A DNA stretch of 11,007 nucleotides, from contig JAKBCD010000021.1 in NCBI GenBank assembly GCA_021808205.1, forward strand, positions 1 to 11,007. Direction: 5' to 3'. Shown in pieces: positions 1-7,585 of the stretch. Below the pieces are notes generated by a model. The model made no database searches and had not been told where the DNA came from. It saw only the letters and a program-made list of their open reading frames with translations. Source of the DNA: Pseudomonadota bacterium (GTDB lineage Bacteria; Pseudomonadota; Alphaproteobacteria; Acetobacterales; Acetobacteraceae). Position 1 is the first letter of the stretch; each line of letters begins with the position of its first letter. The translations under genes and the position numbers were made by a program.

Positions 1-390
1 GCTGTGGCGCTGAAGAATCTGGAAATTCTGGAAAACGAAAAACTTGTGGAAAATGCCACCGCCAAGGGCGCGCTGCTACGCGAAAAACTCAACGAGGCCA
101 TCGGCGACCTGCCGATCGTCGGCGAAATTCGTGGTGTCGGGCTCATTGGCGCCATCGAGCTCACGGCGGATAAGCGCACACGGAAATTCTTCGAGAAAAA
201 TGGCCGCGTCGGTGTCATCTGCCGCGACCATTGCATCACCAATGGGCTGATGATGCGCGCCACGCGCGACACGATGCTGTTTTCGCCGCCGCTGAGCATC
301 ACGGAATCGGAGATCGAACTGTTCGCGGCGATGGCCAAGAAAGCCTTCGAGCAGACCTTCGCGGATGTACGCTCGGAGGTGACCCTGTGA
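1..390 (+). CDS. Class III (PLP) aminotransferase, C-terminal part; putrescine-pyruvate aminotransferase-like
   Basis: This is the last 129 codons of a gene whose start lies before the window; the frame is open from base 1 to the TGA at 388-390. The protein matches the C-terminal small domain of class III, pyridoxal-phosphate aminotransferases. It contains the conserved stretch GEIRGVGLIGAIEL and then GVICRDHCITNGLMMRA followed by LFSPPLSIT, an arrangement I associate with the SpuC-type putrescine/omega-amino acid:pyruvate transaminases. The PLP lysine is in the missing part, so activity cannot be checked. Such enzymes move the amine of putrescine (or another omega-amine) to pyruvate in the cytoplasm. 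The next gene starts inside this stop codon, and the following genes encode a gamma-glutamylpolyamine-type ligase, agmatine deiminase and a permease, which supports an amine substrate. Family assignment is firm; exact substrate is inference. Confidence 0.85.
   Translation, partial: AVALKNLEILENEKLVENATAKGALLREKLNEAIGDLPIVGEIRGVGLIGAIELTADKRTRKFFEKNGRVGVICRDHCITNGLMMRATRDTMLFSPPLSITESEIELFAAMAKKAFEQTFADVRSEVTL
375..379 (+). promoter_or_regulatory. Shine-Dalgarno deciding the start of the glutamine synthetase-like gene
   Basis: GGAGG lies inside the end of the aminotransferase gene, 7 nt before a GTG at 387 and 13 nt before an ATG at 393. The spacing favours GTG 387, which overlaps the upstream TGA as GTGA and would give translational coupling. 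ATG 393 would remove only two residues. Confidence 0.6.
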
Positions 391-1751
391 ACATGGTCAC
401 CAATCCGGACACCGAAGCCAAGATGACGCTGCTGACCGGTGCGGATTATATCGAGGCTTTCGTGATCGACGTGAACGGTGTGCCCCGCGGCAAATGGTTG
501 CAGCGGGACAAGGCGAAGTCACTATTTGGCAATGGCATCGCCATTCCGCGCTCGGCCTATCTTCTGGACATTTGGGGCCGCGATATCGCCGAAGGCGGCA
601 TCGCCTACGATACGGGAGACCCAGACGGGCTGTGCGTCGCCGTGCCGCATTCCATCACCCGCATGGAATGGGCGGAAGGCAATGTGGTGCAAGCGCTGCT
701 GACCATGCGCGAAACTGATGGGAGTCTCTATTATCTGGACCCACGCAGCGTGCTCTCGAGGGTGCTGGAGCGTTTTTCCAAGACGGGGCTAACCCCCGCC
801 TTGGGTGTTGAGCTGGAATTCTACCTGGTGGACTCCCGGCTGGACGGTTTGAAAATAGCCCCACGCGGCGCAGACGAATCCGGCTGGCGCGGCTGGCAGA
901 TCGACGCAGTCGGGCTGGGCGAGGTGCACGATTACGAGCCGATCCTGCGCGAGATGATGGCCTGCGCGAAGACGCAGGATATCATCCTGGAAACCCTGGT
1001 GTCGGAATCCGGTCCCGGCCAGTTCGAAGTGACGCTGAAATACTCCACCGATGCATTGCGCGTTGCGGATAGCGCCACTTTGTTCAAGCGCACCATCAAG
1101 CAGGTGGCGCGCAAGCACGGTCTCACCGCCACCTTCATGGCCAAGCCTTATGGCCAATGGGCGGGTTCGGGCATGCATGTGCACATGTCGATCCTCGACA
1201 AGGCGGGCCAGAATATCTTCGTGGGCACGCCCGAGCGCGCTTCGCCGGCGCTGTATCACGCCCTGGGCGGCATCATCCATAACATGCCGGACACGATGCT
1301 AACCCTGGCGCCGCACGCCAATTCCTACCGGCGTTTCGCGCCCGGCGTGCACGCGCCAACTTATGGCGATTGGGGGCACGACAACCGCATGGCCTCCGTG
1401 CGCGTGATCACTGCCGACCCGGCGGCCTCGCGTATCGAGCACCGCGTCGCCGGGGCGGATTGCAACCCCTATCTCGCCTTTGCCTCGCTGCTCGGCACCG
1501 CCCTGCAAGGGTTGGAAACCAAGGCCGACCCTGGGCCGGAAACCCATGGCACGGTGCGCAGTCCCACCGCCCCGCCATTACCCATCGCCTGGTCCGGCGC
1601 GGTGAACCGCTTTGCCGAGTCCGCCACCATGGGCGAGATTTTCGGCAAGGATTTCCAGCGCTATTACATCGCCTGCAAGCGCCAGGAGATCAGCGAGCTA
1701 CGCAAGCGGATCTCCGACGTGGAATACGACGCCTATCTAAAAAACGCCTGA
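387..1751 (+). CDS. Glutamine synthetase family ligase, gamma-glutamylputrescine synthetase-like
   Basis: Numbered from GTG 387 this is a 454-residue protein, close to the 472 residues of E. coli PuuA. It carries the glutamine synthetase signature series: metal-ligand glutamates in GVELEF (about E142, E144), ESGPGQFEV (about 207-215), the GSGMHVHMS histidines (about H264, H266), RRFAPG (about 315-320) and RIEHRVAGADCNPYLAF (about 349-363). These residues bind two metals, glutamate and ATP. PuuA-type members ligate glutamate to putrescine with ATP, starting the gamma-glutamylated polyamine degradation route. Other members of this subfamily act on other amines (isopropylamine, ethanolamine, spermidine), so the substrate is not fixed by sequence alone. 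The setting between an aminotransferase and agmatine deiminase supports a polyamine. It is too divergent in its N-terminal half to be the housekeeping GlnA. ATG 393 and ATG 423 are alternative starts. Confidence 0.82.
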   Translation: MNMVTNPDTEAKMTLLTGADYIEAFVIDVNGVPRGKWLQRDKAKSLFGNGIAIPRSAYLLDIWGRDIAEGGIAYDTGDPDGLCVAVPHSITRMEWAEGNVVQALLTMRETDGSLYYLDPRSVLSRVLERFSKTGLTPALGVELEFYLVDSRLDGLKIAPRGADESGWRGWQIDAVGLGEVHDYEPILREMMACAKTQDIILETLVSESGPGQFEVTLKYSTDALRVADSATLFKRTIKQVARKHGLTATFMAKPYGQWAGSGMHVHMSILDKAGQNIFVGTPERASPALYHALGGIIHNMPDTMLTLAPHANSYRRFAPGVHAPTYGDWGHDNRMASVRVITADPAASRIEHRVAGADCNPYLAFASLLGTALQGLETKADPGPETHGTVRSPTAPPLPIAWSGAVNRFAESATMGEIFGKDFQRYYIACKRQEISELRKRISDVEYDAYLKNA

Positions 1752-1758
1752 GGCACTC

Positions 1759-2838
1759 ATGGAACATGTCATCACACCCCGTGAAGCGGGGTTTTCGATG
1801 CCGGCTGAATGGGCGCCGCACGCAGGTTGTTGGATGATCTGGCCGGAACGGCCAGACAACTGGCGCCTGGGTGCCAAGCCCGCCCAGAAGGCGTTCACCG
1901 CCATCGCCACCGCGATCTCTCGTTTCGAACCGGTGACGATGCTGGTAAGCACGGCGCAGTATGAAAATGCCCGCGCCGCGTTGCCGCCCCAAGTGCGGGT
2001 GGTGGAGATGAGCAGCAACGACGCCTGGGCCCGTGACGTGGGGTGCAGCTTCCTGCTCGGCAAGAACGGTGATCTCGCCGGGGTGGATTGGCCGTTCAAA
2101 AGCTGGGGCGGGCTTTATTTCCCCTGGGACAAGGACGATGCCATTGCCGGCAAGATGCTGGAGATGGAACGGGCAAGGCGTTTCCGCGCCCCGCTCGTCA
2201 TCGAAGGCGGTGCGATCCATGTGGATGGCGAGGGCACGGTGCTTGTGGTTGAGCAATGCGTGCTGAACGAGAACCGCAACCTGGATGTGCGTCGGCAGGA
2301 CATGGAGCGGATGCTGAAGGATTATCTTGGCGCCTCCCATGTCATCTGGCTGGAAAACGGCGTTCCGCGTGACGAAACCGATGGGCATGTCGACAATCTC
2401 GCCTGTTTCATAAAGCCTGGTGTGGTGCTGCTCACCTGGTGTGACGATCCCGCTGATCCGCATTACCAGGTCAGCCGGGATGCGCAGGCGCGGCTGCAAG
2501 GGGCGCGTGATGCCAAGGGGCGCGAACTTGTGATTGAACACATCCCGATGCCGACGCCGATGTTCTACACCCAGGAAGAAGCCGAAGGGATTGATGCCAC
2601 CGCGAGCGGCATGAACCGCAAGGCAGGGGAACGGCTCGCCGCGTCCTACGTGAATTTCTACATCGCCAATGGCGCCATCATCGCCCCCGCCTTCGGGGTG
2701 GAAACAGACGAACCCGCGCGCAAAGTGCTGGCCAGGCTGTTCCCTGAACGCGAGATCGTGATGCTGCCTGCACGCGAAATTTTGCTGGGTGGTGGCAATA
2801 TCCACTGCATCACCCAACAACAACCAAAAAACACCTAA
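1759..2838 (+). CDS. aguA: Agmatine deiminase
   Basis: This 359-residue protein has the expected length for bacterial agmatine deiminase, which hydrolyses agmatine to N-carbamoylputrescine and ammonia in the cytoplasm. It belongs to the peptidylarginine deiminase-type (guanidino-modifying) fold. Visible motifs in order are the N-terminal MPAEWAPHAGCWMIWPER and DNWR, SSNDAWARDVG, VDWPFKSWGG, the EGGAIHVDGEG block, TDGHVDN with the catalytic-type histidine H210, and the C-terminal GGGNIHCITQQQP, whose C350 is the expected nucleophile. All key residues appear intact. GAGG at 1750-1753, overlapping the previous stop codon, sits 5 nt before the ATG. The gap to the upstream gene is 7 nt, so the two are probably cotranscribed. 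No N-carbamoylputrescine amidohydrolase (AguB) is visible in the window; it may lie upstream or elsewhere. Confidence 0.95.
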   Translation: MEHVITPREAGFSMPAEWAPHAGCWMIWPERPDNWRLGAKPAQKAFTAIATAISRFEPVTMLVSTAQYENARAALPPQVRVVEMSSNDAWARDVGCSFLLGKNGDLAGVDWPFKSWGGLYFPWDKDDAIAGKMLEMERARRFRAPLVIEGGAIHVDGEGTVLVVEQCVLNENRNLDVRRQDMERMLKDYLGASHVIWLENGVPRDETDGHVDNLACFIKPGVVLLTWCDDPADPHYQVSRDAQARLQGARDAKGRELVIEHIPMPTPMFYTQEEAEGIDATASGMNRKAGERLAASYVNFYIANGAIIAPAFGVETDEPARKVLARLFPEREIVMLPAREILLGGGNIHCITQQQPKNT

Positions 2839-2863
2839 AACAGTAAAACCCGAATCAAAAAAA

Positions 2864-2868
2864 GGGAG
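2864..2868 (+). promoter_or_regulatory. Shine-Dalgarno of the APC permease gene
   Basis: GGGAG lies 8 nt before ATG 2877, in an A-rich 38-nt spacer. This is the clearest ribosome binding site in the polyamine cluster, so the permease can be translated independently of the upstream genes. Confidence 0.7.
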
Positions 2869-2876
2869 ATTAGAAT

Positions 2877-4241
2877 ATGAGCACAAAGCTGAAAGCGGAT
2901 TCGCTTTCGTTTTTTGAATCCATCATCATGGGCGTTGCTGGCTCCGCACCCGGCTTTTCTATCGCGGTTGCCATTGCCGGGCTGCTCGCCACGGCGGGCA
3001 GCGTTTCACCCAACGCGCTGTTGATCTTCGCGGTGCCGATGCTGGGTATCGCCGTGGCTTACAAGGGCCTGAGTCATAAAATGCCAAATGCGGGTGCTGC
3101 CTATGAATGGACGAAATCCGTCTTCGGCGGATTATTCGGCTATCTCTCCGGCTGGGCGTTGCTTATCGCGGCCATGGTGTTCATGGTCACCGGCTCGGTG
3201 CCGCTTGGCACCGCAACCTTGCAGCTTGTATCACCAGATTTAGCAAATAATGTCTGGCTTACCACAGGTATCGGCGCGGTATGGTTTGTGGCCATCGGGT
3301 CGGTTCTGATCGCGGGCATCGAACTGACCAGTAAGATCCAGGTGGTGATGAGCAGCATCGAGCTTGGTATTCTCCTCATCATCTCCATCGCCGCCTTCAT
3401 GCATAGCGGCACGCACGGCGCCATCTCATCGTTCTCCTGGTCCTGGTTCGGCTTCGGCTATCCGGCGGGCACATTCGCAGCCTCCTCGCTCAGCGTGGTG
3501 TTCCTCTATTGGGGTTGGGACGTGACCTCGAATCTGGCTGAAGAAACAAAGGGCCAGGAACACAACATCGCCGGTCGCGGCGGCTTTCTTTCCATCTTCG
3601 TCACCATTGCCTCCTTCATTGCCTTCACCGTGGCGGCGCTGATGATGTTCTCACTAAAGGATGCTTCTGGATTTTCCGACAACCTGATCTACCATGTCGC
3701 CATCGCGGCGGGTCTGGGTAAAGCCGGCGGCTACGCGGCGGCTCTGGCGTTGATCCTCTCCTCTGTCGCCACGCTGGAAACCACGATGCTGCAATTCTCC
3801 CGCACCCTTTTCGCTATGGGGCGAGACCGCGCCTTGCCCGGCTATTTCGGCCTGGTGCACGAGAAAACCATCACGCCGGTGCGCACCATGTATCTGCTGC
3901 TCGTCGCCGGTGTGGTGCTGATTATCATTTCCAGCTTCTTGCCCTCCGTCTCGGCGATTTTGAATGACTCCGTGGCTGCCATCGCCGTCCAGGTTTGCTA
4001 TTATTATGGTCTTGCCGGGCTGGTCTGCGCCTGGGTGTACCGCAAGAGCAGCGGCTTCACCTTCGTGCAATATGTGGTCTTTCCCGCACTTTCAGCCATC
4101 GCCCTGATCGGGCTGGGTTTATATGCCATCACCACCTTCAACACCATTATCAAGGTCGTAGGCATTGGCGGGTTGGCTGTAGGCATCCTGTTCTACCGGC
4201 CGAACGGCTATCGCCGCCCCGCGGTCGTGCCGGCGGAATAA
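2877..4241 (+). CDS. APC-superfamily amino acid/polyamine permease
   Basis: This 454-residue, very hydrophobic protein fits the 12-helix APC fold. The first helix (about 14-38) holds the broken-helix glycine motif GVAGSAPG. Helix 6 (about 199-220) leads into GWDVTSNLAEETKG, the usual amine-contacting helix plus acidic loop of this superfamily. The loop SRTLFAMGRDRALPGYF (about 308-324) is the typical conserved cytoplasmic segment. Members import amino acids or polyamines with protons, or exchange substrate for product, in the inner membrane. It is last in the polyamine cluster, 38 nt after aguA, and is followed by an intrinsic terminator. Uptake of agmatine or putrescine, or agmatine/putrescine-type exchange, is therefore a reasonable inference, but nothing in the sequence fixes the substrate. 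Confidence 0.88.
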   Translation: MSTKLKADSLSFFESIIMGVAGSAPGFSIAVAIAGLLATAGSVSPNALLIFAVPMLGIAVAYKGLSHKMPNAGAAYEWTKSVFGGLFGYLSGWALLIAAMVFMVTGSVPLGTATLQLVSPDLANNVWLTTGIGAVWFVAIGSVLIAGIELTSKIQVVMSSIELGILLIISIAAFMHSGTHGAISSFSWSWFGFGYPAGTFAASSLSVVFLYWGWDVTSNLAEETKGQEHNIAGRGGFLSIFVTIASFIAFTVAALMMFSLKDASGFSDNLIYHVAIAAGLGKAGGYAAALALILSSVATLETTMLQFSRTLFAMGRDRALPGYFGLVHEKTITPVRTMYLLLVAGVVLIIISSFLPSVSAILNDSVAAIAVQVCYYYGLAGLVCAWVYRKSSGFTFVQYVVFPALSAIALIGLGLYAITTFNTIIKVVGIGGLAVGILFYRPNGYRRPAVVPAE

Positions 4242-4248
4242 GCCATAC

Positions 4249-4276
4249 AAACCGGGGCCGGAAGGCCCCGGTTTTC
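4249..4276 (+). terminator. Intrinsic terminator after the polyamine cluster
   Basis: The arms 4249-4259 (AAACCGGGGCC) and 4264-4274 (GGCCCCGGTTT) pair perfectly over 11 bp around a GGAA loop, ending in TTTT. It begins 8 nt after the permease stop and lies between convergent genes, so it may also serve alkB in reverse, where the T-run is only TTT. Confidence 0.88.
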
Positions 4277-4278
4277 AT

Positions 4279-4908
4279 TTAAAGCGCTCGCCGGAAGGTC
4301 AGGTTCAACCGGGCCGTGCCTGTCAATGAATGTGCGCCTGCCTTCACCGGCGCGATACCATGGAAAAACTTTCGCGCTACCCCACCCCATACCAGCGCGT
4401 CACCGCTGTTCAGGGGCAGGCGCGCGGGTTTCTCCGCCCGGCTCAACCCGCCCCAGAGAAAAACCGCGGGCAGGCCCAGCGAAACAGAGACGATGGGGGC
4501 TGAAAAATCCTGCTCGTCAATGTCCTGATGCAGAGACATTCCCGCCCCTGGTTCATAGCGATTGATCAACGCCATATCGGGCGTGAAGCCTGCAAACCCA
4601 CCCGCCGCCGCCGCGCGTTCGGCCAATGCCCGGAATATCGCCGGCATCTCCGGCCAGGGGGCACCACTTAGTGGATCCAGCCTCGCATAGCGGTAGCCCT
4701 TGGCATCACTCACCCAGCCCGCCGCGCCGCAATTAGTCATGGCGGCACTCATCTTCCTCCCGCCGGGGGTTTTCATGCGCCGAAAAGCTGCGCCCTGCGC
4801 CACATCCAAAACGGCGCGCACCAAATCTGCCTCATCACCCAGGGCAAAGCCGGGTAGATAGGTAAGCCCAGGCAGGGCGAGCGTGTCAGGAAACAGGTCC
4901 TGGCTCAT
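4279..4908 (-). CDS. alkB: Alpha-ketoglutarate-dependent dioxygenase AlkB (DNA/RNA alkylation repair)
   Basis: This 209-residue protein aligns along its length with E. coli AlkB (216 residues). Shared blocks include the N-terminal TPGG/MS-AMTNCG substrate-binding segment (47-61), DPxSGAPWPEMP, INRYEPGAGMSLHQDIDE and IVSVSLGLPA. The Fe(II) ligands are H127, D129 and H183, and the 2-oxoglutarate arginines are R200 and R206, each four positions before its E. coli counterpart. AlkB oxidatively removes methyl groups from 1-methyladenine and 3-methylcytosine in DNA and RNA. It is convergent with the permease gene and lies 66 nt downstream of a small HIG1-type gene on the same strand, so the two could share a transcript. 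No strong Shine-Dalgarno is seen before the ATG at 4908. There is no adjacent ada gene in the window. Confidence 0.96.
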   Translation of the reverse strand: MSQDLFPDTLALPGLTYLPGFALGDEADLVRAVLDVAQGAAFRRMKTPGGRKMSAAMTNCGAAGWVSDAKGYRYARLDPLSGAPWPEMPAIFRALAERAAAAGGFAGFTPDMALINRYEPGAGMSLHQDIDEQDFSAPIVSVSLGLPAVFLWGGLSRAEKPARLPLNSGDALVWGGVARKFFHGIAPVKAGAHSLTGTARLNLTFRRAL

Positions 4909-4974
4909 GCACCGCTTCCCGCGTCAGCAAGGCGGCTTGGCGCTCTGCGCCCGGGCGGGTGGCAACAACCCGGC

Positions 4975-5160
4975 TCACGTCAGCATCAAGGCCGCCACCA
5001 GGCCGATCGCCACGGCTTGCAAAACCACACGCCAGCGCATCAGCCGGTTGGATATATGCGGGTCACGCTCCGGATTGGCCATGCCCAGTACGCCGGCCAG
5101 CATCACGCCGATAACCGCCAGCATATCCAGCCCCAATAAGATCAATAGAATGACTCGCAT
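4975..5160 (-). CDS. Small HIG1-type twin transmembrane protein
   Basis: This 61-codon gene encodes two hydrophobic helices, about residues 3-28 and 42-60. They are joined by a polar loop (NPERDPHISNRLMRWR) that ends in the M-R-W-R-V-x-L-Q pattern typical of HIG1 domains. In alphaproteobacteria, short proteins of this type are annotated as HIG1 or twin-transmembrane proteins. Mitochondrial relatives assemble with cytochrome oxidase, but the bacterial role is not established. The start ATG at 5158-5160 has no Shine-Dalgarno; a TATAGT box ends 6 nt upstream, suggesting a leaderless message. The reading frame stays open further upstream, but that part would be highly charged and would overlap the divergent channel gene, so the short form is preferred. 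It could be cotranscribed with alkB, 66 nt downstream. Confidence 0.8.
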   Translation of the reverse strand: MRVILLILLGLDMLAVIGVMLAGVLGMANPERDPHISNRLMRWRVVLQAVAIGLVAALMLT

Positions 5161-5172
5161 GACGCCACTATA
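5161..5172 (-). promoter_or_regulatory. Candidate -10 box placing the HIG1 transcript start at its ATG
   Basis: On the minus strand TATAGT (5172-5167) is followed by six bases and then ATG. This distance would put transcription initiation on or next to the A of the start codon. TAGGCA, a 4/6 match to the -35 consensus, lies 16 nt further upstream at 5189-5194. Prediction only. Confidence 0.45.
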
Positions 5173-5242
5173 CGACACCGCACGGCTTTGCCTATCATCC
5201 GGCGCGGTTGACTTCGTCATGAAACGGCTCTCAGGGTCGCTC

Positions 5243-7546
5243 ATGCGTTTTCTGCCGCTTTTCGCCGTCCTGGCCCTGCTCGTCCCTGCCCTTGGCAATG
5301 CGGCACCCTCCGCCGTGGCCCAACACAACCCGGCCCCGCCCGCCGCGGCGGCGAAAACCGCACCCACTATCATCCCTGGCTCACCGCTTGCCGCTCTCAC
5401 CGGTGCGGGCTCTCAACCCGCCCAGGCCAGCGCGGCACAACCCGCCCCTTTCGGCACGGATGAGCTGGGTTTCGCCCTGTCCAACGTACTCGGGCAGGAA
5501 GCCACCCGCACTTTTGATGATTTTACCGACGCGCTGCGCCGCTCCACCCGGCTCACCCCGGTGCTGCACTGGCTGCAAAGCTTCACCCCCGGCTCCGCCC
5601 GCTTCGCCAGCGCCGCCGCCGTGCTACGCGCCATCGGCATCGCCATTCTGCCCGGCATCGCGCTGGATGCAGCCTCGCGCTTTCTGCTCGGCAAGCCCAT
5701 GGCGCTGTGCGCGCGGCAAGGTGTTTCACCACACAAACCACCCCCGCCCTGCCCTGATGAATATGCACCGGATGCAAAAGACGAAAGCAATGCCAAGCTA
5801 CGGTTTCATATTTTGTTCCGTGCCTTGTTGCGCCGCCTGGGCTTCGCCTTGCTCAAATTCGGGCTGGCGCTCTTGCCCATCGCGGCCTTCGCCATTGCTG
5901 AGCAATTATTCCTCTCCAGCGGCCTGCTTGCTGGCCGGCCGGCACGGCTGGCCGTTACCGGCATCGCCAACGCCTATCTGCTGGCCCGGCTGGCTCAGGA
6001 AGTCATGCGGCTGCTGCTCTCGCCCGCAGCACCAAGCCTGCGGCTGGCGCGTATCTCCACCGCCAACGCCGTCTGGGCGATGCGCCGGGCCAGCGTCCTC
6101 ATCGCCACCATTTTCGTCGCCTTCTGCATAATCTCCGTCGCGGAAATTCTGGAGCTACCGAAGGATGGCGCGGGCGCGCTCATCCGCATCGCGGCGTTGA
6201 TCGTGCATCTGGAAGTCGCACTGGCCATCTGGCAGAGCCGCCGCGTCATCAGCCGCTGGATCGCCGGGCGCCCCGGCGGACAAGGTTTCGTCGCCGGCTT
6301 CCGCCGCCGGTTTTCCAAAATCTGGTACATCATCGCCTTATTTTATGTGCTGGCGCTATGGGTCGCCTGGGCGGGCGGGGTGCAAAACGCGCTGGGCGTG
6401 GTGCTGCGGGCGATTCTGGTGGTACTGGCCGTGCTGGTGCTTGGCCGCATGGCCTGGACAGGCAGCAGCACCCTGCTCGGTCGCTTGTTCCCAGACCCCG
6501 CCACAGCGCCCGGCCGCGAAACGCCGAAACTCCTGCGCCGCGCCGGAACCTATAATCCGCTCATCCGCATTTTAGTGCGCGCGGCCATCGCGTTGGTGGC
6601 GCTGCTGCTCATCCTGCAAGGCTGGGGCATCAACGCCTTCGGCTGGCTGCTCACCAACTCGCTCAGCCGCGCCTGGCTCGGCGCGGTCTTTGCCGTAGCC
6701 ATCACCGTCGCCATCGCCATCGTCATCTGGGAATTCATCATTTTCCAGTTGGAAGCGCGGGTGGATAGGCTGAACGCCGCCGGGCGCACACGCCAGGCCA
6801 TGCGGCTGCGCACCCTCTCGCCTATCCTGCGCGCCGGGCTTGGCGCTGTCATCGTGGTGCTCACGCTCATCATCTGCCTTTCGCGCATTGGCGTGAACAC
6901 CACCGGGCTGCTGGCCGTCTCCTCCGTGGTCGGTATCGCGGTGGGTTTCGGCAGCCAGAAATTGGTGCAGGACATCATCACCGGGCTGTTTTTGCTGTTT
7001 GAGGACGCTATTCAGGTGGGCGATGTCGCCTCGGTCGCCGGCATGTCGGGTACGGTGGAGCGCGTCTCCATCCGCACCATCCGGCTGCGCGGCGGCGATG
7101 GCTCAATCAACATCATCCCCTTCTCCTCCGTCACCATCGTCACCAACCAAACCCGCGACTTCAATTACGCACAAATCTCCATCATGGTCGGCTATCACGA
7201 GAATATCGAGCATGTGACGGCGGTGCTGAAGGATATCGGCGCCAGGATGCGCAGCGAACCCGCCTGGGCGGCGATGATGCGCGATGACCTTCAGCTTTTT
7301 GGTTTGGACGCTTTTGCCGAGCTGGGGCTGGTGATCACCGGGCAAATCCGCACCGGGCCAGGGCAGCATTGGTCGGTACGGCGTGAATTTTATGGCCGGG
7401 TGCAAAAACGCTTTGCCGAGGAAGGTATCGAGCTACCTTATCGCACCCAGCACCTGCGGTTAGACCTGCCGGCAAGCGGGCTGGAGCAACTGGCGCCCGA
7501 GACAAAGGTGCGGCCCAGCTCAACGAAACCCACACCGCAGGGCTAA
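5243..7546 (+). CDS. Large MscS-family mechanosensitive channel, YbiO-like
   Basis: The protein is 767 residues from ATG 5243 (AGGG 6 nt upstream), or 775 from ATG 5219, which has no clear ribosome binding site. It starts with a signal peptide (MRFLPLFAVLALLVPALGNA), then an Ala/Pro-rich linker to about residue 70 and roughly ten hydrophobic segments. These lead to the MscS pore helix, whose LLAVSSVVGIAVGFGSQKLV lies near residues 555-575. The cytoplasmic beta domain follows (VGDVASVAGMSGTVERVSIRT, then IIPFSSVTIVTNQT), and the C-terminal alpha/beta domain ends near LPYRTQHLRL. Length, leader and pore resemble E. coli YbiO (about 740 residues), a moderate-conductance channel opening under osmotic downshock in the inner membrane. 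It is transcribed divergently from the HIG1-type gene and its stop codon lies in a hairpin arm. Confidence 0.88.
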   Translation: MRFLPLFAVLALLVPALGNAAPSAVAQHNPAPPAAAAKTAPTIIPGSPLAALTGAGSQPAQASAAQPAPFGTDELGFALSNVLGQEATRTFDDFTDALRRSTRLTPVLHWLQSFTPGSARFASAAAVLRAIGIAILPGIALDAASRFLLGKPMALCARQGVSPHKPPPPCPDEYAPDAKDESNAKLRFHILFRALLRRLGFALLKFGLALLPIAAFAIAEQLFLSSGLLAGRPARLAVTGIANAYLLARLAQEVMRLLLSPAAPSLRLARISTANAVWAMRRASVLIATIFVAFCIISVAEILELPKDGAGALIRIAALIVHLEVALAIWQSRRVISRWIAGRPGGQGFVAGFRRRFSKIWYIIALFYVLALWVAWAGGVQNALGVVLRAILVVLAVLVLGRMAWTGSSTLLGRLFPDPATAPGRETPKLLRRAGTYNPLIRILVRAAIALVALLLILQGWGINAFGWLLTNSLSRAWLGAVFAVAITVAIAIVIWEFIIFQLEARVDRLNAAGRTRQAMRLRTLSPILRAGLGAVIVVLTLIICLSRIGVNTTGLLAVSSVVGIAVGFGSQKLVQDIITGLFLLFEDAIQVGDVASVAGMSGTVERVSIRTIRLRGGDGSINIIPFSSVTIVTNQTRDFNYAQISIMVGYHENIEHVTAVLKDIGARMRSEPAWAAMMRDDLQLFGLDAFAELGLVITGQIRTGPGQHWSVRREFYGRVQKRFAEEGIELPYRTQHLRLDLPASGLEQLAPETKVRPSSTKPTPQG

Positions 7547-7580
7547 AGCGTTCAGCTTTTAGCTGAACGCTTTGATTTTA
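7545..7580 (+). terminator. Hairpin with T-rich tail at the end of the channel gene
   Basis: Arms 7545-7557 (AAAGCGTTCAGCT) and 7561-7573 (AGCTGAACGCTTT) pair perfectly over 13 bp with a TTT loop, followed by GATTTTA. The stop TAA at 7544-7546 overlaps the left arm. It looks like an intrinsic terminator, but it also begins a longer run of inverted repeats, so it may belong to a repeat element. Confidence 0.7.
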
Positions 7581-7585
7581 TGTTT

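Noticed and set aside
789..1280. Minus-strand open frame of 163 codons opposite the glutamine synthetase-like gene
   Set aside because: High-GC antisense shadow of a well-supported gene; no motif recognised.
1690..2886. Long minus-strand open frame of 398 codons opposite aguA
   Set aside because: The plus strand encodes a complete agmatine deiminase with all catalytic motifs. The antisense frame has His/Arg/Gly-rich shadow composition and no recognisable domain.
4939..4951. Small GGCGC/GCGCC hairpin between alkB and the HIG1-type gene
   Set aside because: A 5-bp stem with no T-run in GC-rich DNA is expected by chance; not enough for a terminator or attenuator.
5208..5213. TTGACT as a -35 box for the channel gene
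   Set aside because: No -10-like hexamer lies 16-18 nt downstream, and the position overlaps the gene start.
4883..5242. N-terminal extension of the channel frame upstream of 5243
   Set aside because: The open frame continues upstream, but that stretch runs antisense to the HIG1-type gene and the start of alkB, lacks domain sense, and would bury the clear signal peptide inside the protein.
5161..5400. Longer 141-codon version of the HIG1-type gene
   Set aside because: The upstream part is the antisense shadow of the channel's signal peptide and Ala/Pro-rich linker; family members are about 60 residues.
7564..7572. Nine-base match TGAACGCTT also found at 9224-9232
   Set aside because: Matches of nine bases are expected by chance many times in 11 kb; the flanking sequence does not align.
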